A DNA stretch of 64,000 nt, taken from NCBI RefSeq assembly GCF_001423085.1, contig NZ_LMNU01000012.1, positions 764,311 through 828,310 of the forward strand, given 5' to 3'. Numbering within the stretch: the first letter of the stretch is position 1; each line of letters opens with the position of its first letter. Below, piece after piece: positions 35,949 to 45,901 of this stretch. A program made the translations under genes and the position numbers. Below the pieces are notes generated by a model. It did no database searches and had not been told where the DNA came from. It worked only from the letters and a program-made list of their open reading frames with translations. The stretch is from Methylobacterium sp. Leaf125. Lineage in GTDB: Bacteria; Pseudomonadota; Alphaproteobacteria; Rhizobiales; Beijerinckiaceae.

Positions 35949-36594
35949 GATTCAAACCCTCTATTTGATTAAATTTCCCAGAATTATCCCTATCCTGTCA
36001 ATCGCCTAAATGACCCTCCAAGCGATGTTCGTAAAACTAATATTTCCGACCGAAGAAAGACAGAATACCACCCTGCTCGAGCTGTTCTCGACCTTTCGCT
36101 CGATCACACTGGTACCCCTGGAGAAGTCGTTCCGCGCCTCACGCAGTCATCACGCACAGGTCGCGGGCGGATAGGTCGGGTCGCGGCTCCCTGTCGACAT
36201 GCTCACAACGAGGCGCACAGGACTGGAACTTGGGCGCAACGCCACCTTGTATGGGCGGACCGTCCTGGATGCCGGCGTGAGAGTGGAATTGGACGACCGA
36301 AGGTCGATCATGCAATTCTCTGAAAGCTCGCATGGGTCGACCCTCACAGATAGGTGCGACTTCAGCGCGTGATCGCCGATCAGCGTGACCACGATGCCGA
36401 ACGCCACTCCGCACCCCTGCCCCAGCGTTGCCTCGCGACGAGGATGCACCCGCCCACGACGGCAAGGGCCGAACCTGCCGGTGTTCCGGTTCGCTCTCGG
36501 ACCGACCCGCCGCACCACCGGCGCTGGTGCCGCGGTGCGGCGCATTCGACTTACTGATTGATCATCGCCTCTGCATCAGTTGAGCCACTGCACC
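35949..36594. other. 646-base region without a recognised gene
   Basis: The minus-strand frames at 36139-36545 are short, overlapping and Arg-rich without a domain, so I reject them. The methyltransferase-proximal part is AT-rich and probably holds its promoter. The LysR gene starts at the right end. Confidence 0.5.
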
Positions 36595-37473
36595 ATGCGC
36601 CATCCGGACCTTGAGATCGACCTGTTGCGGGCCTTCGTGGCCGTGGCCGAGACCGGCAGCTTCACCGCGGCGGCCGACGTGGTGCATCGCTCGCAATCCG
36701 CGGTCAGCCAGAAGGTGCTGCGCCTGGAGGAGATCCTCGGCAAGCGCGTCTTCGACCGGACCAGCCGCCGCCTCGGCCTCACCCGCGACGGCGAGCGCCT
36801 CCTGGTGTCCGCTCGGCAGATCCTGGAACTCAACGACGCGATGCTGCGCGCCTTCCGTGCCCCACCGGCCTCCGGGACCCTGCGCCTCGGCGTCTCGGAA
36901 GACTTCATCCCCGGGCAGTTGCCGAAGCTGCTGGCCCGGTTCGGCCGCCTGCATCCCGGCGTGCATATCGACCTGATGACGGGCCTGAGCTGCACCCTCC
37001 TGGAGGCCTACGACGCCGACCGGCTCGATGCGGTCATCGCCAAGCGCAGCGGCGCCGCCCCCCGCGGCCGGGTGATCTGGCGCGAGCCCCTGGTCTGGCT
37101 CGCGGCGGCCGACCACCAGCCGGATTTCAACCAGCCCGCACGCCTGGTGATGCTGGCCGCCCCCTGCAGCTACCGCGACCTGATGATCACGGCACTCGAC
37201 TCGGTCCGCCGGGACTGGGTCGCCGCCTGCACGGCGAGCAGCCTGATGGGTGTCCAGGCGGCGGTGGCCGGCGGCCTCGGGGTCACCCTGCTCGGCCGCT
37301 CCTTCGTGCAGGAGGGTCTTCGGATCCTGCAGGCCCCCGAGCTCTGGCCCGCCCTGCCGATGACCGAGGTCACGGTGATCGGCGAGGATCGCGCGGGCGA
37401 ACTCATGCGCCCCCTCATCACCTTCCTGACCGAGAGCCTCGCCGGCAGCGATGCGCTTGCGCTGGCGGCCTGA
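36595..37473 (+). CDS. LysR-family transcriptional regulator
   Basis: This regulator has 292 residues. The N-terminal HTH reads LEIDLLRAFVAVAETGSFTAAADVVHRSQSAVSQKVLRLEEILGKRVFDRTSRRLGLT. The substrate domain begins with SGTLRLGVSEDFIPGQLPKLLARF. I start at the ATG at 36595; a TTG at 36580 would add 5 residues. The C-terminal domain resembles DhcR/PecT-type LysR members. It is transcribed with panE, which starts 83 bases after its stop, so it may control that gene. Confidence 0.92.
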   Translation: MRHPDLEIDLLRAFVAVAETGSFTAAADVVHRSQSAVSQKVLRLEEILGKRVFDRTSRRLGLTRDGERLLVSARQILELNDAMLRAFRAPPASGTLRLGVSEDFIPGQLPKLLARFGRLHPGVHIDLMTGLSCTLLEAYDADRLDAVIAKRSGAAPRGRVIWREPLVWLAAADHQPDFNQPARLVMLAAPCSYRDLMITALDSVRRDWVAACTASSLMGVQAAVAGGLGVTLLGRSFVQEGLRILQAPELWPALPMTEVTVIGEDRAGELMRPLITFLTESLAGSDALALAA

Positions 37474-37555
37474 GACCGGGTTGGGACATCGGCTGGCCCT
37501 GGGCGTTGCCCTCCCTTAAGCCTCGGACCTGGATCACGCACAGGGAGACGACGGG

Positions 37556-38452
37556 ATGAAGGTCGCCGTGATGGGGGCGGGGTCGGTCGGGTGCTATTAC
37601 GGTGCCCTGCTGGCGCAGGCCGGGGCCATGGTCACCCTGGTCGGACGGGCGGTCCACGTGGACGCGATCCAGGCGCGCGGCCTGATCCTGGAGACCGCCA
37701 CCGGGCAGGGCGCCGTGCGCCTGCGGGCCACGACCGAGGCGGCGGGAGTGGCCGGCGCCGACGTGGTGCTGTTCTGCGTCAAGTCCGGTGACACCGAAAC
37801 GGTCGGCCGGACGATCGCCCCGTTCCTGACGCCCGACGCGGCGGTGCTGAGCTTCCAGAACGGCGTCGACAACCCCGAGCGGCTCCAGGCGGTGCTCGGC
37901 CGGCCGGTGGTGCCGGTGGCGGTCTACGTCGCGACCGGGATGCCGGGCCCCGGTCACGTCCGGCATTACGGCCGCGGCGATGTGGTGATGGGCCCGTTCC
38001 CCCGCAGCGCCGAGGTGGCTGCGCTCTTCGCGGCCGCCGGTATCCCGACGGAGGTCTCCGACCGGGCCCTCGACGCCCTCTGGGGCAAGCTGATCGTCAA
38101 CTGCGCCTACAACGCCCTCTCGGCGATCACGCGGCTGCCCTACGGCCGGCTTCTCGCCGTGCCGGGCATCGACGCGGTGATGATGGACCTCGTGGCCGAA
38201 TGCGTCGCCGTCGCGCAAGCCTCGGGCATCGCGGTGGCGTCCGACATCCTGAGCCAGGTCCTCGCCCTCGCGGCGACCATGCCGGACCAGGTCTCCTCCA
38301 CCGCCCAGGATCTCGCACGGGGCCGGGCGAGCGAGATCGCCCACCTCAACGGGTTCATCCTGCGCAAAGGCCAGGCGGCCGGGATCGCCACGCCGGTCAA
38401 TCAGGCGCTGACGGCGCTGGTTCGGGCGCTGGAGGGATCAGGTTTGTCCTGA
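37556..38452 (+). CDS. panE: 2-dehydropantoate 2-reductase (ketopantoate reductase family)
   Basis: This NADPH-dependent enzyme has 298 residues and reduces ketopantoate to pantoate in pantothenate/CoA synthesis. Rossmann motif MKVAVMGAGSVGCYYGALLAQAG, then VVLFCVKSGDTETVGRTIAPFL, FQNGVDNPE, and the catalytic Lys region LWGKLIVNCAYNALSAITRLPYG. The C-terminal ILRKGQAAGIATPVNQALTALVRALE is typical. Several paralogues of the family have other substrates, and its pairing with a LysR regulator suggests a catabolic paralogue, so panE is a family-level name. Confidence 0.85.
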   Translation: MKVAVMGAGSVGCYYGALLAQAGAMVTLVGRAVHVDAIQARGLILETATGQGAVRLRATTEAAGVAGADVVLFCVKSGDTETVGRTIAPFLTPDAAVLSFQNGVDNPERLQAVLGRPVVPVAVYVATGMPGPGHVRHYGRGDVVMGPFPRSAEVAALFAAAGIPTEVSDRALDALWGKLIVNCAYNALSAITRLPYGRLLAVPGIDAVMMDLVAECVAVAQASGIAVASDILSQVLALAATMPDQVSSTAQDLARGRASEIAHLNGFILRKGQAAGIATPVNQALTALVRALEGSGLS

Positions 38453-38505
38453 GCCGAGCCCGTAGGACCGTTCGCCGAGCCTGGCCGAGGGCAGGCCGGA
38501 CCGGT

Positions 38506-39603
38506 TCAGGCCGCCGGTGCGTGCTCGCCCAGCACGCGGCCGGACAAACCCGCATCGAAGTGCGCGGCCTGGGTCCGGAATTGCCCCGCGAGACTCGGGT
38601 CCTGCGCGGCGACCAAGCGGCTCGCGGCGGCATAGGCGATGGCGGAGACCTGCCGCACCCGCGTGGCGTCGCTGCGATCGATGAAGCCTAGGATTTCCTC
38701 GAGGCTCGCCGCGAGGTCCCAGCCCGTGTTCGTGAGGCGGGCCCCGCTGACCGTGGCGGCGCAGTGCGAGAAGAAGCTGACCGACGGCGCGAAGATCTGC
38801 CGAGCCTTCGAGAGCAGCAGCAGATCGGTCGCCGCGCGCTGGTTCTCGGTGAGGTCGAGGCCGATGCTCGACGCGACGCGGGCGCGTCCGTAGCGATTAG
38901 CGAAGCGCTGCACCACATCCGCGTCCTCCGTGCAGACCAGGATGTCGCCCAACTGGCGCGACGCGTCGATCTGCCGGAAGAAGGCCGCGAGCGGTGTATA
39001 GCGCTGCAGGACCTGGACCATCCCGTCGTTGACGAGATGCTCGAGGTCGGCGCGATTGACGACGTCGAGAATGTCGCCACGGCGGACATGGACAGCGGTG
39101 CAGGTGGGAAGGTCGATACGTCTGCCGATGCGCCCGACCGCCTCGAGGACCGCCGCGCTCCAGTTCACCGTCGCCCACGCAGCCGCGAGGGCGCTTCCGA
39201 GATCGATCTCGCTGGACATGAAGGTGATGAGCGGGCCCGGAAAATCGTAGAGCAGGTCCTCCGATTCCCCCAAGGCATCCCGCAGTTCGTCCGCGCTCAA
39301 ACCGGCGAGCTGATCGATGGAATGGTACAGGCTTCGAAGCCTGACATCCGCGATCGCGTCGCTCCTCAGAATCACGCCGCGGAGGCCTGGATTCGTTTCG
39401 CGGAACAGGGTCCGATCGGCGAAGATGTCCAGGAGGAAATCCGGGTGCATCAGCCCGTAATCGGCATAGATGCTCGCGCCGCCCAGCGGAGCCCAGATCA
39501 CCTTGAGCGGCAGGCCGAGATGTTCCGCCAGGATGCGGGCGTAGAGCGCCGAGAGCATGCGGGTGCCGAGGCCGTCGCCACGCGCTGTGTAGACTGCTTT
39601 CAT
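38506..39603 (-). CDS. fucosyltransferase-fold glycosyltransferase (GT-B, HxRRGD type)
   Basis: The protein has 365 residues. The N-terminus has a GDGLGTRMLSALYARILAEHLGLPLKVIW stretch, as in NodZ/GT11/GT23 proteins where G-L-G-N-R opens the fold. HVRRGD at residues 172-177 is the conserved H-x-R-x-x-D donor-site motif of alpha-1,2/1,6-fucosyltransferases and O-fucosyltransferases. The later FAPSVSFFSHCAATVSG has the S-x-F-S-x-x-A pattern of the third motif of this fold. Presence of gmd and fcl nearby supports GDP-L-fucose as donor. It is convergent with panE and divergent from the large glycosyltransferase. The acceptor is unknown; similarity is at fold-motif level only. Confidence 0.7.
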   Translation of the reverse strand: MKAVYTARGDGLGTRMLSALYARILAEHLGLPLKVIWAPLGGASIYADYGLMHPDFLLDIFADRTLFRETNPGLRGVILRSDAIADVRLRSLYHSIDQLAGLSADELRDALGESEDLLYDFPGPLITFMSSEIDLGSALAAAWATVNWSAAVLEAVGRIGRRIDLPTCTAVHVRRGDILDVVNRADLEHLVNDGMVQVLQRYTPLAAFFRQIDASRQLGDILVCTEDADVVQRFANRYGRARVASSIGLDLTENQRAATDLLLLSKARQIFAPSVSFFSHCAATVSGARLTNTGWDLAASLEEILGFIDRSDATRVRQVSAIAYAAASRLVAAQDPSLAGQFRTQAAHFDAGLSGRVLGEHAPAA

Positions 39604-39952
39604 CGGACGTCCATAACCTCGGAATCGGCGACAACCAAGGATCGAGACGCGTCGCGCCGGGAGCCGGCCTCACGACATCGACCGGGTCCGCGCAGCGGCG
39701 TCACGGCTGCCGGGCTCTGCACGACCGCGACGGCCTCAGTTGCCGAGTGAGATCCGTGGGGGCGGTGCCCGGTCCGGGACTGCGTTGCCGGGTGCCGAGG
39801 GGGGGTGCTATCAGGCCACCGGTCTGCGCAAAGGCCTCGGCGCGGATGCGGTCGGCCCCCTTTCGATTCGTTCGGTCCGAGGCGTCAGAGCCTCCGGTCT
39901 TCGACGGGCGCTGCGCCCGCATCTCATTTTGTACGGCAAGGTCTGGGATACG

Positions 39953-42900
39953 ATGATTTTCTTGCGGAGGAGAAAATCTTTCCGACGACATGTCGGCATG
40001 ATCCGCAAGAGTAATCTCTTCAATCGGACATTCTACAGGAAGAGCTACGGCATCGGGCGTCACATCAACGCCGAGAAGCACTTTCACACGATCGGCTGGA
40101 AGAAGGGCTTCAGGCCCTCACCGTTCTTCGATACGCAGTTCTACCTGAAATCCTATCACGACGTCCAAGAGATCGGGATCAATCCGCTAATCCACTACCT
40201 CCTGGATGGTGGCCCTGAACTGCGGCGTCCGACGGACGATTTCGATCCGAAGGCGTTCTACGCCGCTCACCCGACCCTCGATCTCAGCGCCAAGACTCCA
40301 GCTGAACATTGTGTCGCGCTCTATGGGAGCTACCGCTGGCGTCTTCGAGGGGAGGCGCCGCCGGCGACGTCAGCGGCGGCGGAGGCGACGTTCAAGTCGG
40401 TTTTCGATGCCGATTTCTACAGAAGCCACAATCCCGATGTCGTCGACGCGAACATCGATCCGCTTCAGCACTTCATCCATTTCGGGCAATTCGAGTCTCG
40501 CGATCCGTCGTCCGCGTTCGAGTCCTTCTACTATCATCGGACGTTCGCCGCGCTGGAAAGCCGTGGACGGAGCCTGATCGACACGTACCATGCGCAGGTT
40601 CAGCGGATCGTCCCGCAGACGGCAAGCGCCGAGTCGATCGCGGTCGGCCTGCGGCACCGCGCCACCGACACGACAGGGCCTGCGCTGCGCCTCTGCGTTC
40701 ACGCGCACTGCTTCTACCCGGAGTTGATCAAGGAACTGATCCCGGGCTTCCACAACCTGCCGCCCGACGCCTTGATCGTCATCACGGCCGTTTCCGCGGC
40801 CGATGCGCAGTTCATCGCCCGCGCGATGGCCCGGCATGCCGTGACGCAGACGACCGAGGTCCGCGTGGTGCCGAATCGCGGCCGCGACATCGGCCCCTTC
40901 CTGGTGGGATGCCAGGACCTCTGGCGGGCCTGCGACGTCGTCCTGCATCTGCACACCAAGGTCAGCACCCACGTTTCCTGGGGCGAGGAGTGGCGCCACT
41001 ACCTCTTCGACCAGACCCTGGGATCGAAGGCGCTGGTCGACTGGGTCCTGGAACGCTTCGCGGCGGACCCGACGCTGGGCTGCCTGTACCCGCGCAACTT
41101 CCACCGCATCCGGGAATACGTGAACGTCGAGCAGAACAGCGCGGCGATCGACGCCTTCCTCGCCGTGCTCGGACTCCCGGCCGGTGCCGGAGTCCAGCCG
41201 GACTACCCGGCCGGATCGATGGCCTGGTACCGCAGCGCAGGCCTGGCGACGCTCGCGGACGCCCTGACGACGCTCGACCGGTTCGAAGCCGAAGCGGATC
41301 AGGTCGACCTGACCTTCGCGCATGCCCTGGAACGCATCATGCCGCTGGTGGTGCGCGCCTCCGGCTACGCGGTGCGCAACTACATCACCGAACGCCGGGC
41401 CCGCCTGATTCCCGTCGCGGGACTTCCCGACCGGGAGAGCAGCACGTGCCCGCCCGCGACGCTCTGGTCCCGGGATACGCCGCGGATCGCGCGGCGGCCG
41501 CCGCGCCCGGTGGCGCCCGTCAGCCGGCTCTTCAACCCGGACGCCCTCGACGTGCACTGGATCGTTCCCTCCTTCGCCCAGGGCGGGGCCGGGGGACACA
41601 TGACGATCTTCCGTCTCGTCGAGTGGCTCGAACGCTTCGGGCACCACCAGACCCTGTGGTTTCAGAATGCCGCGCATTTTCACGACCAGGCGCTGGCGAA
41701 GCGCCTGCTCCAGACCTGGTACCGGCCCATCGGACCGCGCGTTCATGTCCGCTTCCTACCGGACGACGTGCGGCAGATCTCGGCCGACGTCCTCATCGCC
41801 ACGGATTGCTGGAGCGCTTATCCGGCCGCGCAGGTGCAGAACGTCAAGGACCGCTTCTACCTGATCCAGGACTTCGAGCCCTCCTTCCACGCGGCCGGGG
41901 ACCTGAACCTGATCGCCGAGGCCACCTACGGTTTCGGGTTCGCCCATCTCTGCGCCGGAGCCTGGCTGCTGGACCGCATGCGGGCCCGCGGCGTCTGGGC
42001 CCGGGCCTGGGAGCTCTGTGCCGATCACACGGTCTATTCCGAGGGGGCGCCGCGGCCGCCTGTCGCCGCCCGGCCGATCCGGATCGCCTTCTACGCGCGG
42101 GAGCATACGCCGCGCCGGGCCGTCGCCCTCGGTTTCGCCGCGTTCGAAGCGTTGTCCGAGCGCGGATTCCCGTTCGAGGTCGCGCTGTTCGGCCAGGCGG
42201 ACCTCGTGCTTCAGTATGCGTTTCCCCACGTCCAGCACGGCATCCTGACGCCGAAGGAACTTGCTGCGCTCTACCGCTCCTGCGACCTCGGCGTGGTCTT
42301 CTCGACGACGAACTACTCGCTGATCCCGCTGGAGATGATGGCCTGCGGCCTGCCCGTCATCGAGATCGACACCGAGAGCACCCGGGCGATCTTCAGGAAC
42401 GACGAGGTCACCTTCGCAGGCCCGATGCCCTACGCGATCGCCGACGCGATCGAGCGCCTCGCCTCTGATCCGGATCGCCAGGCCCTGCAACGGGCCCGCG
42501 GTCTCGCCTTCACGCAGGCGACGTCCTGGGAGCGGAGCGCCCGCGCGCTGGAAGCCGCTCTGCTCGAGCGGCTCGGCGAGACCGGCTTCACCCCGGTCAC
42601 CCTGAAAGCGTTCCCGGCACCCGCCGTGCTGACAGGCACGCGGGCCACGGTCTTCATCCCGACCTACAATGCCGGCCCGGATTTCACCCGTGTCCTCGAC
42701 GCCCTCGCGGGCCAGGCCTGCGATTTCCCCTACGACGTGCTCGTCATCGACAGCGGCTCGACGGACGGCACCGCGGAGCGCGTGCGGGAGCGCGGCGGCC
42801 CCTTCCGGGTCGAGACGATCGACAAGGCCGCGTTCCAGCACGGGCGGACGCGCAATCTCGGGATCGCCCGATCGGAGGGCGATTACGTCGCGCTGCTGAC

Positions 42901-43552
42901 CCAGGATGCCTGTCCGAAGGACGCGCACTGGCTGTCGGCCCTGATCGGCGGCTTCGCGCGGGGCTCGCGCGTCGCGGGCGTGATCGGCCGGCACGAGGCC
43001 TATCCTGACCACGATCCCTTCACGCGGCGCGACTTGCAGGAGATGTTCGACCGCCTCGCACTCCTGCCCGACGTGATCGATCGCGACGGCGGCCTGCCGA
43101 GCTTCCTGTACCCCGGCGGTCAGAGCTGGGGGATGACGATGCAGTTCTACTCGGACAACAACTCGGCCCTGTCCCGGGAAGCCTGGAAGATCCTGCCCTA
43201 TCCCGACATCGCATGGGGCGAAGACCAAGTCTGGGCGGCGGAAGCGCTGCGGCTCGGCTTCCAGAAGGCCTATGTCGACGACGCGGTGGTCTACCACTCC
43301 CACGCCTTCGACGTGACGCAGCAGCATGCCGTCTCGGCGATCGAGGGGCGATTCTGGGCGGAGCGCTTCGGGATCGATCTGCACCCGGATCCGGAGGCGG
43401 CCATCGCCGCGATGAACGCGCGCGATCGCAGCTTCGCACTGCAGAACGCCATTCCAGACCGTGTTCTCTCAGAGAGATACCGGCTCAATCAAGCGATCGT
43501 GCAGGGACGTCGCGCTGGTCATGACACGGCTCACCGGTTAGGCGTTTCATGA
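39953..43552 (+). CDS. multidomain glycosyltransferase: N-terminal repeats, RgpF domain, GT4-like, GT2
   Basis: This very large protein has 1199 residues. The N-terminus (about 25-190) has three copies of an F-YLxxxxDV...PLxHYLxxG repeat (for instance FYLKSYHDVQEIGINPLIHYLLDGG). A rhamnan-synthesis RgpF-like domain spans about 240-500 (VHAHCFYPELIKELIPGF, VRVVPNRGRDIGPFLVG, LHTKVS). A GT4/WsaF-like domain starts at about 520 (LDVHWIVPSFAQGGAGGHMTIFRL) and runs to 880 (SLIPLEMMACGLPVIEIDTES). A GT2 domain at about 915-1170 has VFIPTYNAGPDF, VIDSGSTDGTAE and WGEDQVWAAEAL. Three catalytic units in one chain suggest stepwise chain building. The start is the ATG at 39953 (GGGA just upstream); a TTG frame begins at 39740. 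Confidence 0.85.
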   Translation: MIFLRRRKSFRRHVGMIRKSNLFNRTFYRKSYGIGRHINAEKHFHTIGWKKGFRPSPFFDTQFYLKSYHDVQEIGINPLIHYLLDGGPELRRPTDDFDPKAFYAAHPTLDLSAKTPAEHCVALYGSYRWRLRGEAPPATSAAAEATFKSVFDADFYRSHNPDVVDANIDPLQHFIHFGQFESRDPSSAFESFYYHRTFAALESRGRSLIDTYHAQVQRIVPQTASAESIAVGLRHRATDTTGPALRLCVHAHCFYPELIKELIPGFHNLPPDALIVITAVSAADAQFIARAMARHAVTQTTEVRVVPNRGRDIGPFLVGCQDLWRACDVVLHLHTKVSTHVSWGEEWRHYLFDQTLGSKALVDWVLERFAADPTLGCLYPRNFHRIREYVNVEQNSAAIDAFLAVLGLPAGAGVQPDYPAGSMAWYRSAGLATLADALTTLDRFEAEADQVDLTFAHALERIMPLVVRASGYAVRNYITERRARLIPVAGLPDRESSTCPPATLWSRDTPRIARRPPRPVAPVSRLFNPDALDVHWIVPSFAQGGAGGHMTIFRLVEWLERFGHHQTLWFQNAAHFHDQALAKRLLQTWYRPIGPRVHVRFLPDDVRQISADVLIATDCWSAYPAAQVQNVKDRFYLIQDFEPSFHAAGDLNLIAEATYGFGFAHLCAGAWLLDRMRARGVWARAWELCADHTVYSEGAPRPPVAARPIRIAFYAREHTPRRAVALGFAAFEALSERGFPFEVALFGQADLVLQYAFPHVQHGILTPKELAALYRSCDLGVVFSTTNYSLIPLEMMACGLPVIEIDTESTRAIFRNDEVTFAGPMPYAIADAIERLASDPDRQALQRARGLAFTQATSWERSARALEAALLERLGETGFTPVTLKAFPAPAVLTGTRATVFIPTYNAGPDFTRVLDALAGQACDFPYDVLVIDSGSTDGTAERVRERGGPFRVETIDKAAFQHGRTRNLGIARSEGDYVALLTQDACPKDAHWLSALIGGFARGSRVAGVIGRHEAYPDHDPFTRRDLQEMFDRLALLPDVIDRDGGLPSFLYPGGQSWGMTMQFYSDNNSALSREAWKILPYPDIAWGEDQVWAAEALRLGFQKAYVDDAVVYHSHAFDVTQQHAVSAIEGRFWAERFGIDLHPDPEAAIAAMNARDRSFALQNAIPDRVLSERYRLNQAIVQGRRAGHDTAHRLGVS

Positions 43553-43740
43553 AGCGGGTTTGACTCGTCATCGCTGGGATTGACCTGCCGGCGCTGGCGT
43601 TTCGTGTCTCGCAGCGATGAATAACAAGGGCGCGTGTTCCGGCAGGGTCTGCACGGTGCCCACCTGCCCGCGCCAAGTGGACTTCCGGGGCCGAGGTCGA
43701 GGCCTACTTTTCGAGACATCCTGAAGGATCCGGCTGACCG

Positions 43741-44688
43741 ATGAACCCGACCTATGATCTTTCCGGCAAGCGCGTCCTCGTCGCGGGCCATCGAGGGATG
43801 GTCGGATCGGCCCTCGTGCGGCGGCTGGCCTCGGAGGACTGCACCGTCCTCACCCTTGGGCGGGACACGGTGGATCTGCGCCGGCAGGCCGCGGTCGAGG
43901 ACTGGATGGCGGCGGAACGGCCACAAGCTCTCTTCCTGGCCGCCGCCAAGGTCGGCGGCATTGCCGCCAATGACAGCGCCCCGGCCGACTTCCTCTACGA
44001 CAACCTCATGATCGAGGCGAACCTCATCCAGAGCGCCCACGCTGTGGGTGTCGAGAAGCTCCTGTTCCTCGGCTCCTCCTGCATCTACCCGAAGATGGCG
44101 CCCCAGCCGATGGCGGAGGACGCACTCCTCACCGGACCGCTTGAGCCGACCAACGAATGGTATGCCATCGCCAAGATCGCCGGGCTGAAGCTGTGCCAGG
44201 CCTATCGCCGCCAGCACGGAGCCGACTTCATCTCGGCGATGCCGACCAACCTCTACGGGCCGGCGGACAATTACGATCTCCAGGGCAGCCATGTGTTGCC
44301 GGCGCTCCTGCGCAAGGTGCACGAGGCCAAGCGCCATCACCTCCAGACCATCACGCTCTGGGGGACGGGCACGCCGTACCGCGAGTTCCTGCACGTGGAT
44401 GATCTCGCCGACGCCTGCGTTCACCTGATGAAGGCGTATTCCGGCGAAGGGCCGATCAATGTCGGCTCCGGCCAGGAACTCACCATCCGCGAACTGGCCG
44501 AGACGATCGCCGAGGTCTTGGGCTGGCAGGGGCAGTTGCTCTTCGACGCCACGAAGCCGGACGGCACGCCGCGCAAGCGCCTCGACACCACCCGCCTGGA
44601 GGCTCTCGGCTGGCAGCCGCGGATCGACCTGCGCGCCGGGATCGCGGATGCCTACGCCTGGTTCCGCCACCATCATCCCGAGGCCTGA
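43741..44688 (+). CDS. fcl: GDP-L-fucose synthase
   Basis: This NADPH-dependent epimerase/reductase has 315 residues and turns GDP-4-keto-6-deoxymannose into GDP-L-fucose. Rossmann motif [14 protein letters not shown], catalytic Ser in [15 protein letters not shown], Tyr/Lys in [21 protein letters not shown], plus [15 protein letters not shown] and [14 protein letters not shown] are all diagnostic for Fcl/WcaG. It is followed by gmd after 79 bases on the same strand. Confidence 0.96.
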   Translation: MNPTYDLSGKRVLVAGHRGMVGSALVRRLASEDCTVLTLGRDTVDLRRQAAVEDWMAAERPQALFLAAAKVGGIAANDSAPADFLYDNLMIEANLIQSAHAVGVEKLLFLGSSCIYPKMAPQPMAEDALLTGPLEPTNEWYAIAKIAGLKLCQAYRRQHGADFISAMPTNLYGPADNYDLQGSHVLPALLRKVHEAKRHHLQTITLWGTGTPYREFLHVDDLADACVHLMKAYSGEGPINVGSGQELTIRELAETIAEVLGWQGQLLFDATKPDGTPRKRLDTTRLEALGWQPRIDLRAGIADAYAWFRHHHPEA

Positions 44689-44767
44689 CAGGGCCCCCAC
44701 CGCGCGACCGCAAGGCTGCGGCGCGCCGGCAACCCCTCCATTCCCTGCGACCCCCTAGGAGCGACGC

Positions 44768-45814
44768 ATGTCCACGACGCAGAAAACGGCTCTGATCACG
44801 GGCGTCACCGGACAGGATGGCGGCTATCTGGCGGCCCTGTTGCTCGAGAAGGGTTACATCGTCCACGGCATCAAGCGCCGGTCCTCGTCCTTCAACACCG
44901 GGCGGGTGGATCACCTCTACGAGGATCCCCGCTTCGCGCCGACCGACTTCCACATGCATTACGGCGAGCTGACCGATGCCACCAACCTGATCCGGATCAT
45001 GCAGGAGACCCTGCCGGACGAGGTCTACAACCTTGGCGCCCAGAGCCACGTCCAGGTCAGCTTCGAGACCCCCGAATACACCGCCAATTCCGACGCCATC
45101 GGCACCCTGCGCCTCCTGGAGGCGATCCGGATCCTCGGCCTGAGCCAGAAGACGCGCTTCTACCAGGCCTCGACCTCCGAGCTCTACGGCAAGGTCCAGG
45201 AGGTGCCCCAGCGCGAGACCACGCCGTTCTATCCACGCAGCCCCTACGCGGTGGCCAAGCTCTACGCCTACTGGATCACGGTGAACTACCGCGAGGCCTA
45301 CGGCATGCATGCCTCGAACGGCATCCTGTTCAACCACGAGAGCCCGACGCGCGGCGAGACCTTCGTCACCCGCAAGATCACCCGTGCGGTGGCGGCGATC
45401 GAGGCTGGACTGCAGCCTACGCTCTACCTCGGCAACCTCGACGCCATGCGCGACTGGGGGCATGCCCGCGACTACGTCGAGGGGATGTGGCGCATCCTGC
45501 AGCAGGAGGTGCCCGACGACTACGTGCTGGCCACCGGCGAGATGCATTCCGTGCGAGAGTTCGTCGAGCGCGCCTTCACCGTGGTCGGCCGGACGATTGC
45601 GTGGCAGGGGGAGGGGGTCGAGGAGCAGGGCCTCGACGCCAAGACCGGCCAAGTGCTCGTCAAGATCGACCCGGTCTACTTTCGACCGACGGAGGTCGAC
45701 CAGCTGCTCGGCGATCCGACCAAGGCGCGCGAGAAGCTTGGATGGACGCACACCGTTCCATTTGCCGATCTCGTCGAGGAAATGGTGCGTGCCGATCTCG
45801 CCGCGATCCAGTGA
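44768..45814 (+). CDS. gmd: GDP-mannose 4,6-dehydratase
   Basis: This is the first committed enzyme of GDP-L-fucose synthesis (GDP-mannose to GDP-4-keto-6-deoxymannose), with 348 residues. [56 protein letters not shown], the Ser/Thr site [16 protein letters not shown], Tyr-Lys [20 protein letters not shown] and [17 protein letters not shown] are exact Gmd signatures. AGGAG lies 6 bases before the ATG. With fcl it supplies GDP-fucose for the glycosyltransferases upstream; GDP-4-keto intermediates could also feed rhamnose or perosamine branches, but no such enzymes are in the window. Confidence 0.97.
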   Translation: MSTTQKTALITGVTGQDGGYLAALLLEKGYIVHGIKRRSSSFNTGRVDHLYEDPRFAPTDFHMHYGELTDATNLIRIMQETLPDEVYNLGAQSHVQVSFETPEYTANSDAIGTLRLLEAIRILGLSQKTRFYQASTSELYGKVQEVPQRETTPFYPRSPYAVAKLYAYWITVNYREAYGMHASNGILFNHESPTRGETFVTRKITRAVAAIEAGLQPTLYLGNLDAMRDWGHARDYVEGMWRILQQEVPDDYVLATGEMHSVREFVERAFTVVGRTIAWQGEGVEEQGLDAKTGQVLVKIDPVYFRPTEVDQLLGDPTKAREKLGWTHTVPFADLVEEMVRADLAAIQ

Positions 45815-45901
45815 CGTCGATCACGACGCGCCCGGCAGCGGGACCCGCCCTCAGATCGGCGACGATTGGATCCGTGGCGCCGAAGCTGAAGAGACGGGCG
45901 A

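Noticed and set aside
36139..36545. two overlapping minus-strand frames of 108 and 131 residues
   Set aside because: They are mutually exclusive reading frames of the same DNA without motif or ribosome site.
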